Of a stretch of DNA of 64,000 nucleotides, positions 62,117 to 64,000 are shown one piece after another. The notes under the pieces were generated by a model, which ran no database searches, was not told where the DNA came from, and was given only the letters and a program-made list of their open reading frames with translations. The position numbers were made by a program, and so were the translations under genes. The stretch covers positions 6,585,001-6,649,000 of the forward strand of contig CP141126.1 of NCBI GenBank assembly GCA_035236585.1, given 5' to 3'. The DNA comes from Warburgia ugandensis (lineage: Eukaryota > Streptophyta > Magnoliopsida > Canellales > Canellaceae). The first letter of the stretch is position 1, and each line of letters opens with the position of its first letter.

Positions 62117-63906
62117 AGAGGAGAGAGGGATTGTAATAGAGAGGGTGGAGATATGGGTGAGAGCTAAGGGGGGAGAGAAGAAGAGAAGTAGGAGAGATAT
62201 ACAGCCCAACCTAGCCTCCCAAAGAAAAAACGTCCCCTTTAGAGAGAGAGAGGGGACTTTAAAAAGAGAGAGAGACGTGTGAAAGAGAAGGAGAAAAAGA
62301 GATAGAAGAGAGAGAAAAGAAAGGAGAGGGATAAGAGAAAAAGAGAGATGAGAGGAGAAAGAGAAGGAAGAGGAGATAGGTGGGGTCCACTAGCTTTCTT
62401 AGTTTTGCTAGAACTCTGCAAGTCTTCAAAGTCTTCAGTCTCTTTCCATGATTCAATCTGGAGCGTCCATGCCTGAGTTGGTGATACGCAATGCACAAGA
62501 CTCAATTAGCGAAATCTAAACCGTCCATTAGCTTTAATAGTCATTTAACCACTAAATTTTACAATTCAACGGTTGGATGACCAATTAAAGCTAAAATGAA
62601 ATATTTGATTTAAAATCTTAAAATTAATGGTCTAGATGCTCCAATCAAATACTAAATTAGGGGTATTTTGACCAAATTTGAACACTTAACAATTTACATA
62701 TTCTTTCTATGGGTTATATGATTGGTGTGTTGTCCATTCAAATGCACCTTTCAGCATTCGTGTCGCTTATATACAATCCATAACCTTATGTCTTCAAGTT
62801 TGGCAGCTTACCACATTCACAGTTCTTTCTGAATGATTCTTTGTAGTTGTTTATTTCAGCACAAGTTGCATGCCAGGGAAAAAAAAGCTAAGTGGATCTC
62901 ACGTTTCAGTGGTCCGATTTGATCTTGTTGTCTTTTTCTCCTTCAAAAAAAAGGACTTCCTAGTTATATTCTTCCTTTTAGTTTGCTGGATCTATATGGA
63001 GGATTTTCTTCATGGAAGTAAAAGAAACACTCTGTTGAAGTACCTGGCTTGTTAGTTGGTAGTTTTCTGAAAACACTTTCTATGTAGTTCTAATTACAAT
63101 AAATGCTAAACAAAACAAAATTATGGAAGAGGAAAGATATGAAAATAGCAAATTCTAGTAGGGAAAATGGTTTATCTTCGCCTTCGTTTGTGAAAGTTAC
63201 AAATAACTACCACATTAATGAATCATGGATGTTGCAGATACACCGAGGACCAATTCTGCATTATTTATTCAGTATTTTTTTGCAGTAAAAAACAGTCCTG
63301 TGTGTTTCGTAGTCTTTCTAAATTTCAGAAGACAGAACCACTCACTCGTGTGTTTCTTCACCTTTTCTTCCTGAAGCAAAGAATGGTTCGATCTGCTGTA
63401 TTTAAAGATTTTAATTCTCTCGTAAGCCATGATATAAGATGGGAGATTTTGTTATGCGGTTTCAACTATTATTCAAACTGCCATAGGGAAGAATGAAGAC
63501 CCTCCAAGGGAAAAACCTGTAACAATCTGTTCAACCTAGCAGTGGCTATGAGAGGCCTCATTAGGTGATCCATTTAATTCTGCAGTCTACTGTATTTAAT
63601 TTCTGCCTTGAGCTTTTGCTGCTTGAAGGAAAAGCAAGAGAAGAATTACTGCCACTGAAGAAGATCAGAGAGCGTTGCATTCAGCAGCTGGATCAGATGC
63701 GGCCTGATCACATGAGGAGATTGAATCCAACACCTTACAAGGTGACTAAATCTAATGTATCTTTATCTATTTCCACTTGAAATTCTTTAATCCCCTTCAT
63801 TCACTGAGTGCTACTCCATCCCGGACAGGTGAGCGTAAGTGCTAAGCTGTATGATTTCATTCACTTCTTATGGCTCAATGAGGCACCTGTTGGAGAGTTG
63901 CAATGA
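10564..63906 (+). CDS. NAPRT: Nicotinate phosphoribosyltransferase gene, 12 exons found
   Basis: The enzyme joins nicotinate to PRPP with ATP hydrolysis to make nicotinate mononucleotide, the entry step of the Preiss-Handler route to NAD, probably in the cytosol. Twelve exons with GT-AG borders join in frame: 10564-10730, 18680-18827, 38809-38922, 40118-40219, 41155-41271, 44083-44141, 46330-46504, 49006-49140, 49218-49316, 49845-49953, 63629-63741, 63829-63906. They give about 471 residues. Plant homologues have about 560, as remembered. The deficit is one block, about 100 residues between exons 2 and 3, covering the family's YAIPEG, LLETPF and RRAQGPDG segments. Kept motifs include [58 protein letters not shown] and [15 protein letters not shown]. 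Introns 1, 2 and 10 are swollen by retroelements. Identity is near certain; whether this copy makes active enzyme is doubtful. Confidence 0.95.
10731..12353 (+). other. NAPRT intron 1, left part
   Basis: Starts with the donor GTGAGT. T-rich, ordinary intron sequence. The 84-residue ORF at 11799-12053 shows no family resemblance and is taken as chance. The right border is the copia insertion. Confidence 0.7.
12354..12612 (-). repeat. 3' LTR of the copia element
   Basis: 259 bp, beginning TGATAAAAAAA and ending CTTTCAACA on the + strand, next to the purine tract at 12613-12623. It is alignable with 18174-18479. Confidence 0.85.
12619..13700 (-). pseudogene. Copia reverse transcriptase and RNase H remains
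   Basis: Minus-strand frames carry [16 protein letters not shown] (RT catalytic loop), [22 protein letters not shown]-like and [18 protein letters not shown], then the RNase H motifs [19 protein letters not shown] and KHAEVE. These are standard for plant copia pol. Fossil with several breaks. Confidence 0.9.
14405..15200. other. Non-coding block inside the copia element
   Basis: No pol frame is recognised between the RT part on the left and the integrase part on the right. The stretch starts near TGTATGATGGGGACC and reads like an LTR or other non-coding insertion. Its ends and family could not be fixed. Confidence 0.35.
15394..16319 (-). pseudogene. Copia integrase remains
   Basis: Minus-strand frames show the GAG-pre-integrase segment ([17 protein letters not shown]) and integrase core and C-terminal parts ([45 protein letters not shown]). 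Fossil, with several breaks. Confidence 0.85.
16515..16969 (-). pseudogene. Copia gag end and aspartic protease remains
   Basis: The minus-strand motif [12 protein letters not shown] is the copia protease active site. Gag-like sequence precedes it. Part of the fossil element 12354-18479. Confidence 0.85.
17209..17392 (-). repeat. SINE (Au-like) with 17-bp target duplication
   Basis: Minus-strand SINE with box A-like CTTGGCGCAACAG, box B-like GGTTCAAGGC and the conserved GGGCTGCCC tail. It is flanked by CCTCAACACAATGCCAA on both sides (17192-17208 and 17393-17409), an exact 17-bp duplication, so insertion was by LINE-type target priming. It lies in the gag part of the copia element and so is younger than it. 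Confidence 0.93.
17367..17849 (-). pseudogene. Copia gag remains
   Basis: Minus-strand frame with typical copia gag features: [20 protein letters not shown], a tryptophan-rich middle ([19 protein letters not shown]) and [12 protein letters not shown]. It is the 5' coding part of the fossil copia element, with a SINE at its left end. Confidence 0.88.
17874..18053 (+). repeat. SINE (Au-like) with 10-bp target duplication
   Basis: Plus-strand SINE starting GGGGAGCCTTGGCGCAAC, with box B-like GGTTCAAGGC and ending GGGCTGCCCCTTT. TAGGGACGAA flanks it at 17864-17873 and 18053-18062, with one base of tail ambiguity. It lies 0.5 kb from the oppositely oriented copy at 17209. Confidence 0.9.
18174..18479 (-). 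repeat. 5' LTR of the copia element
   Basis: 306 bp, TGAAAAAAAAC to TTTTTCAACA, next to the primer binding site at 18162-18173. It holds an internal repeat of a CAGGATCAG...CAGATCTGATC block, which explains most of the length difference from the other LTR. Confidence 0.85.
18680..18827 (+). CDS. NAPRT: NAPRT exon 2
   Basis: Acceptor TTTCAG at 18674-18679, donor GTAACT at 18828. Encodes [19 protein letters not shown] and [11 protein letters not shown], matching the plant NAPRT segment after exon 1, and ends in phase 0 after SSCE. In homologues the next residues begin a block (DYL, VEVYAIPEGSVVFPKVP) that was not found in this window. Confidence 0.95.
18828..19221 (+). other. NAPRT intron 2, left edge
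   Basis: AT-rich intron sequence after donor GTAACT. The missing family block was looked for here by eye in all three + frames and was not seen. Confidence 0.6.
19222..19527 (-). other. Antisense exon-like ORF of unknown origin
   Basis: A 101-residue minus-strand frame with a balanced, non-repetitive composition ([48 protein letters not shown]). After the final Trp comes GTATGT, a good splice donor, so the coding part may really stop near 19272. I do not recognise the family. The SSC-x-x-C spacing faintly recalls PARP-type zinc fingers, but this is weak. It may be an exon of an antisense gene, a captured fragment, or chance. Confidence 0.3.
19931..20113 (+). repeat. SINE (Au-like) with 16-bp target duplication
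   Basis: Plus-strand SINE from GAAGGGGAGCCTTGGCGCAA to GGGCTGCCCTTTTT. CACTGTTATCAGACCA flanks it exactly (19915-19930 and 20114-20129). It lies in NAPRT intron 2 in gene-sense orientation. Confidence 0.93.
20130..21089. other. Intron 2 stretch without recognised genes
   Basis: No convincing frame. The right part (about 20930-21089) may be the LTR side of the chromovirus that follows, since the CCCCTGTCCCCC at about 21099 reads as a purine tract on the minus strand. Confidence 0.35.
21090..22070 (-). mobile_element. Chromovirus fragment: integrase and chromodomain
   Basis: Minus-strand frames give a chromodomain ([29 protein letters not shown]) at 21096-21293 and integrase sequence ([34 protein letters not shown] at 21809-21997; [19 protein letters not shown] at 22004-22070). 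The order fits the 3' half of a Ty3/gypsy chromovirus. The integrase is cut off at the LTR-like block that follows. Fossil with several breaks. Confidence 0.85.
22075..22602 (-). repeat. LTR-like block with two related halves
   Basis: Starts TGTAACAGCTCGAGGGCCCC, nearly the same as the LTR at 36540. Two halves of about 260 bp (to about 22331 and from 22332) share GTTGCA-GGGAAG-CCTCAGCACTATT, CCTTCCCC...GATGTGGGACTAACTCTCAG and CCTTAGGG-ACA-GCGTCCC segments. This looks like two partial LTR copies side by side, or a TRIM-like short element. It interrupts the chromovirus integrase on its left. Confidence 0.6.
22605..22616 (-). other. Primer binding site, initiator-Met tRNA type
   Basis: GCTCTGATACCA is the reverse complement of TGGTATCAGAGC, the common plant LTR-element primer site. 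It sits two bases from the LTR start TGTGACAACC at 22619, so it marks the 5' end of a minus-strand element. Confidence 0.75.
22619..25930 (-). repeat. Long AT-rich LTR of a gypsy-type element
   Basis: Starts TGTGACAACCTGGG next to a primer binding site, so it is the 5' LTR of a minus-strand element. It resembles the insertion at 3050-6431 in its start and middle. No coding sequence was seen. The right end is uncertain, since GC-rich sequence takes over at about 25931. Within it, 24638-24711 is nearly identical to part of the leader of the Athila-like element at 59654-59728, so an Athila-like scrap is nested here. Confidence 0.6.
25931..26236. other. GC-rich island of unknown nature
   Basis: About 300 bp with clearly higher G+C and many CpG, unlike the AT-rich flanks. 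It contains a GGAAGC...GCTTCC palindrome near 26153-26169. Several overlapping frames are open on both strands, as expected by chance in GC-rich DNA. It may be the far end of the preceding LTR. No gene is recognised. Confidence 0.4.
26238..27703 (+). repeat. 5' LTR (left-truncated) of the gag-only element
   Basis: Aligns with about 32760-34462 from GATGGCAAATCTGGCAATGA to ACACCCAACA. Contains two (CT)n runs (about 26510-26549 and 26710-26745). Long frames here are low-complexity Ser/Leu strings from CT repeats, not genes. Confidence 0.85.
28860..30679 (+). pseudogene. Athila-like gag of the gag-only element
   Basis: Frames carry Athila gag features: [19 protein letters not shown] near 29320, [19 protein letters not shown] at about 29420-29480, then a long frame from 29609 with [20 protein letters not shown], a Cys-rich [15 protein letters not shown] and a Gln-rich tail. 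The C-terminal end ([12 protein letters not shown]) is not followed by protease. Very similar to the gag of the minus-strand element at 57975-59418. Some breaks. Confidence 0.88.
30680..32467 (+). other. Non-coding 3' region of the gag-only element
   Basis: AT-rich, no frame of note. It corresponds in position and partly in sequence to the region downstream of integrase in the full Athila-like element (about 52169-53860, reversed). Confidence 0.7.
32468..34462 (+). repeat. 3' LTR of the gag-only element
   Basis: Starts TGTTGAGTCC and ends CACCCAACA (TG...CA with short inverted termini). It has about 300 bp at its left that the 5' LTR lacks. Contains a long (CT)n run (about 33400-33470) and a short poly-C run. 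Long Ser/Leu-rich frames are simple-repeat artefacts. Confidence 0.88.
34466..35108 (+). pseudogene. Ty3/gypsy gag fragment, plus strand
   Basis: Frame with retrotransposon gag features: [57 protein letters not shown]. It starts directly after the 3' LTR of the gag-only element and is a close inverted copy of 35554-36206. Fossil fragment without its own LTR. Confidence 0.9.
35118..36355 (-). pseudogene. Ty3/gypsy gag, zinc knuckle and protease start
   Basis: Minus-strand remains in order: gag (35642-36355, [20 protein letters not shown]), a CCHC zinc knuckle near 35345-35400 ([14 protein letters not shown]) and an aspartic protease start near 35200-35240 ([13 protein letters not shown]). It belongs with the primer site at 36527 and LTR at 36540. 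The pol remainder is absent. Fossil with a few breaks. Confidence 0.88.
36527..37330 (-). repeat. 5' LTR and primer site of a minus-strand gypsy element
   Basis: GCTCTGATATCA (36527-36538) is a primer site next to an LTR starting TGTAACAGCCCGAGGGCCCC at 36540. The LTR family is the same as at 22075. Its right end is not sharp and is placed near 37320-37330. A TATAAATA at about 36955 reads on the + strand, unexpected for a minus-strand LTR. Confidence 0.7.
37495..37772 (-). repeat. RTE-type LINE 3' end, minus strand
   Basis: Minus-strand translation gives the C-terminal end of plant RTE LINE reverse transcriptase: [15 protein letters not shown], then FGHVQW, and finally [15 protein letters not shown]-like sequence ending at GGGATAAGG. 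It is interrupted by in-frame stops (for example TAG right after GRLT), so it is a dead 5'-truncated copy. Confidence 0.75.
37771..37807 (+). repeat. Truncated SINE tail
   Basis: CATAGGCAGGAGC...GTGCACCAGGGCTGCCCTTTT is the 3' end of the Au-like SINE; the 5' part is missing. It abuts the LINE tail. Confidence 0.8.
38140..38560. repeat. Imperfect local tandem repeats in intron 2
   Basis: Blocks containing TTTTAGCTATAG-CAGA, AGATACTAATAAGATAC and TATTTAGTTAGTTATT, then ACTGCCATTTCATCC, recur two to three times with some divergence. They look like an old local duplication; no family is recognised. Confidence 0.65.
38809..38922 (+). CDS. NAPRT: NAPRT exon 3
   Basis: Encodes [20 protein letters not shown] and VSSFM, matching the family's [21 protein letters not shown]. 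The acceptor is placed at TTTCAG (38803-38808), with a CTGAT branch-like site, because NIAAG reads on in frame past a nearer AG at 38857. With this border the exon is phase 0 and joins exon 2 in frame. The first 13 residues ([13 protein letters not shown]) do not match the family. The alternative start at 38858 would be out of frame with exon 2. Donor is GTTGGT. Confidence 0.8.
38923..40117 (+). other. NAPRT intron 3
   Basis: About 1.2 kb of ordinary AT-rich intron ending in the acceptor TTTGTAG. No repeat or gene recognised. Confidence 0.75.
40118..40219 (+). CDS. NAPRT: NAPRT exon 4
   Basis: Thirty-four codons in phase 0: [19 protein letters not shown] and [15 protein letters not shown], matching the plant family segment after SSFM. 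Acceptor TTTGTAG, donor GTGTTT (weak at +3 to +5). Confidence 0.93.
40220..41154 (+). other. NAPRT intron 4
   Basis: About 0.9 kb, no gene or known repeat. The 106-residue ORF at 40714-41034 has no family resemblance. Confidence 0.75.
41155..41271 (+). CDS. NAPRT: NAPRT exon 5
   Basis: Thirty-nine codons, phase 0: [39 protein letters not shown]. The [14 protein letters not shown] block is strongly conserved in the family. Acceptor TTTTCAG, donor GTAAGT (ideal). Confidence 0.95.
41272..43243 (+). other. NAPRT intron 5, left part
   Basis: About 2 kb of intron without recognised gene or repeat. Short frames are unremarkable. Confidence 0.7.
43259..43452 (+). repeat. SINE (Au-like) with 15-bp target duplication
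   Basis: Plus-strand SINE with CCTTGGCGCAACGG, box B-like GGTTCAACGC and GGGGCTGCCC tail with T-rich end. TTAATTATGGCAACT flanks it exactly (43244-43258 and 43453-43467). It lies in NAPRT intron 5. Confidence 0.93.
44083..44141 (+). CDS. NAPRT: NAPRT exon 6
   Basis: A small 59-base exon: [19 protein letters not shown] plus two bases of a Gly codon. It matches the family's VMKSGIPNFCAVALALNDFG. Acceptor TTAGCAG, donor GTACGT, phase 2 joined to exon 7. Too short to stand out as an ORF; found by homology and frame. Confidence 0.93.
44142..45452 (+). other. NAPRT intron 6, left part
   Basis: No gene recognised. A (GT)n run of about 20 bases lies at about 45196-45215. Confidence 0.7.
45465..45650 (+). 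repeat. SINE (Au-like) with 12-bp target duplication
   Basis: Plus-strand SINE from GAAGGGGAGCCTTGGCGTAA to GGGCTGCCCCTTATAC. CATCATTGTACT flanks it (45453-45464 and 45651-45662). It lies in NAPRT intron 6. Confidence 0.92.
46330..46504 (+). CDS. NAPRT: NAPRT exon 7
   Basis: Completes the Gly codon of exon 6 and reads [64 protein letters not shown] and TASNDLNE belong to the phosphate/PRPP-binding side of type II phosphoribosyltransferases. Acceptor TGTGCAG, donor GTAGTT. Confidence 0.96.
46505..49005 (+). other. NAPRT intron 7
   Basis: About 2.5 kb with no gene. A diverged tandem duplication of about 149 bp lies at 46832-46980 and 46981-47129. Confidence 0.75.
46832..47129. repeat. Diverged 149-bp tandem duplication
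   Basis: Both units start GAGCAAAAA and share TTTTTGAAAATCCAACTTAA and AAGTCCC at the end. They differ at many positions, so the duplication is old. Confidence 0.85.
49006..49140 (+). CDS. NAPRT: NAPRT exon 8
   Basis: Forty-five codons, phase 0: [45 protein letters not shown]. The FGIGTYLVT motif is highly conserved. Acceptor TTTGCAG; the donor is GTCATA, a weak site, but the frame and homology fix it. Confidence 0.94.
49218..49316 (+). CDS. NAPRT: NAPRT exon 9
   Basis: Follows a 77-bp intron. Thirty-three codons: [33 protein letters not shown]. Matches the family directly. Acceptor GTTATAG, donor GTGTTG. Confidence 0.94.
49845..49953 (+). CDS. NAPRT: NAPRT exon 10
   Basis: [36 protein letters not shown] and the first base of a Gly codon (phase 1). 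Acceptor TGTACAG, donor GTGCCT. Only 31 bases after its end begins a 12.7-kb Athila-like element. Confidence 0.95.
49985..52168 (-). repeat. 3' LTR of the Athila-like element
   Basis: 2184 bp, TGTTGATGTT to ACTTAACA. Contains a (GA)n-rich run at about 51487-51569. Long frames here come from purine/pyrimidine repeats and are not genes. Purine tract at 52169-52176 adjoins. Confidence 0.95.
52177..53860 (-). other. Non-coding 3' region of the Athila-like element
   Basis: AT-rich and without a meaningful frame, between integrase and purine tract. Shares blocks with 30680-32467 of the gag-only element, including the TTGAGGACA and TGTTTGGGGGTG-like segment (here near 53745-53790 reversed). Confidence 0.8.
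53862..54900 (-). pseudogene. Athila-like integrase
   Basis: Minus-strand integrase parts: [19 protein letters not shown] and CEQCQKLGG (zinc-binding HHCC region, near 54830-54960), then [40 protein letters not shown] and a C-terminal [18 protein letters not shown]. It lies at the 3' end of pol as usual for Ty3/gypsy. Confidence 0.9.
54900..56975 (-). CDS. Athila-like reverse transcriptase and RNase H
   Basis: A long minus-strand frame. RT motifs in order: [66 protein letters not shown] (YxDD-type catalytic loop, here FMDD as in Athila) and [17 protein letters not shown]. RNase H follows ([37 protein letters not shown]). The motif set is typical of the Athila branch of Ty3/gypsy. Confidence 0.93.
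56941..57661 (-). pseudogene. Athila-like protease region
   Basis: Minus-strand frames with [16 protein letters not shown], the Athila-type aspartic protease motif, then [40 protein letters not shown]. It lies between gag and RT as expected. Confidence 0.9.
57975..59418 (-). pseudogene. Athila-like gag
   Basis: Minus-strand gag parts: [94 protein letters not shown]. Close to the gag of the element at 26238-34462. Some breaks. Confidence 0.9.
59419..60536 (-). other. Leader of the Athila-like element
   Basis: Non-coding stretch between primer site and gag. The block at 59654-59728 is nearly identical to 24638-24711 in intron 2. Confidence 0.8.
60560..62691 (-). repeat. 5' LTR of the Athila-like element
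   Basis: 2132 bp, TGTTGATGTT to ACTTAACA, followed by ATTTA. It contains a (GA)n run at 62060-62111, shorter than that in the other LTR. Adjoins the primer site on its left. Confidence 0.95.
62697..63628 (+). other. NAPRT intron 10, right part
   Basis: Ordinary intron sequence after the Athila-like insertion. Short ORFs at 62870-63496 show no family resemblance. It ends in the acceptor CTTGAAG. Confidence 0.65.
63629..63741 (+). CDS. NAPRT: NAPRT exon 11
   Basis: Completes the Gly codon of exon 10 and reads [37 protein letters not shown], the strongly conserved C-terminal block of plant NAPRT. Acceptor CTTGAAG (unusual AAG), donor GTGACT. Confidence 0.95.
63829..63906 (+). CDS. NAPRT: NAPRT exon 12 with stop codon
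   Basis: [25 protein letters not shown] and TGA. It matches the C-terminus of plant homologues to the last residue. Acceptor GGACAG after an 87-bp intron. Confidence 0.96.
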   Translation: MSVSAKLYDFIHFLWLNEAPVGELQ

Positions 63907-64000
63907 GAATATATGTGGGAAACGAGAGACAGGAATTTTGAAATAAGAAAGCGATGATCTCAGTCAAATGGGAGAGCATTTTTAAGATGATTGGATCTGA
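63907..64000 (+). other. Start of NAPRT 3' UTR
   Basis: Sequence after the stop codon up to the window end. No polyadenylation signal was identified. Confidence 0.6.

Larger units (their letters stand above)
49985..62691 (-). mobile_element. Nearly whole Athila-like element in NAPRT intron 10
   Basis: A 12.7-kb minus-strand element with LTRs at 49985-52168 and 60560-62691, TG...CA ends, and exact 5-bp target duplication ATTTA (49980-49984 and 62692-62696). The primer site (about 60537-60557) is the tRNA-Asp type TTTTTGGCGCCGTTGCCGG. Parts on the minus strand: leader, gag (57975-59418), protease (about 57311-57661), RT-RNase H-integrase (53862-56975), a 1.7-kb non-coding region and purine tract (52169-52176). 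No env-like frame follows integrase. The LTRs are close to identical apart from short differences, so insertion was recent. It looks structurally whole with a few breaks in coding parts. Confidence 0.95.

Noticed and set aside
1-64000. CRISPR arrays, bacterial operons or defence systems
   Set aside because: No regularly spaced repeats and no prokaryotic gene features; introns, SINEs and plant retroelements show this is plant nuclear DNA.

Overview
This window is nuclear DNA of a flowering plant. It holds one recognisable host gene, a plant-type nicotinate phosphoribosyltransferase (NAPRT) on the + strand, whose coding exons run from 10564 to 63906. The gene covers about 53 kb for only about 1.4 kb of coding sequence. 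Its introns, and the 9 kb upstream, are packed with plant retroelements: Ty3/gypsy chromoviruses, Athila-like elements, Ty1/copia, tRNA-derived SINEs and an RTE-type LINE tail. The gene and repeat content point to an angiosperm with TE-rich introns; the order cannot be fixed from the sequence alone.

Layout. 1-9150: repeats, namely a solo LTR (358-895), a SINE, a 19-bp perfect hairpin, and a truncated minus-strand chromovirus (2234-9150) split by a 3.4-kb LTR-like insertion with a clean 5-bp target duplication. 9150-10563: upstream region of NAPRT with an exact 205-bp tandem duplication. 10564-18827: exons 1 and 2, with a minus-strand copia element (12354-18479) in intron 1 that itself took in two SINEs. 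18828-38808: a 20-kb intron made of an antisense exon-like ORF, a SINE, chromovirus pieces, long LTR-like sequence, a gag-only Athila-like element (26238-34462), an inverted pair of gag segments (34466-36355), an LTR, a LINE tail and local tandem repeats. 38809-49953: exons 3 to 10 with shorter introns carrying two SINEs. 49985-62691: a nearly whole 12.7-kb Athila-like element with exact 5-bp target duplications, starting 31 bp downstream of exon 10. 63629-63906: exons 11 and 12 with the stop codon.

NAPRT makes nicotinate mononucleotide from nicotinate and PRPP in the Preiss-Handler branch of NAD synthesis. Twelve exons join in frame with canonical GT-AG sites and match the plant family along almost its whole length. 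However, about 100 residues of the family's central barrel region, between exon 2 and exon 3, were not found anywhere in the window. The 20-kb TE-filled intron lies exactly there. Either that exon was lost, making this a damaged gene copy, or it was lost in assembly. Other notable signals are an odd reciprocal CTG/ACG difference pattern between the two LTRs of the youngest element, and a potential 645-bp-arm hairpin inside the gene.
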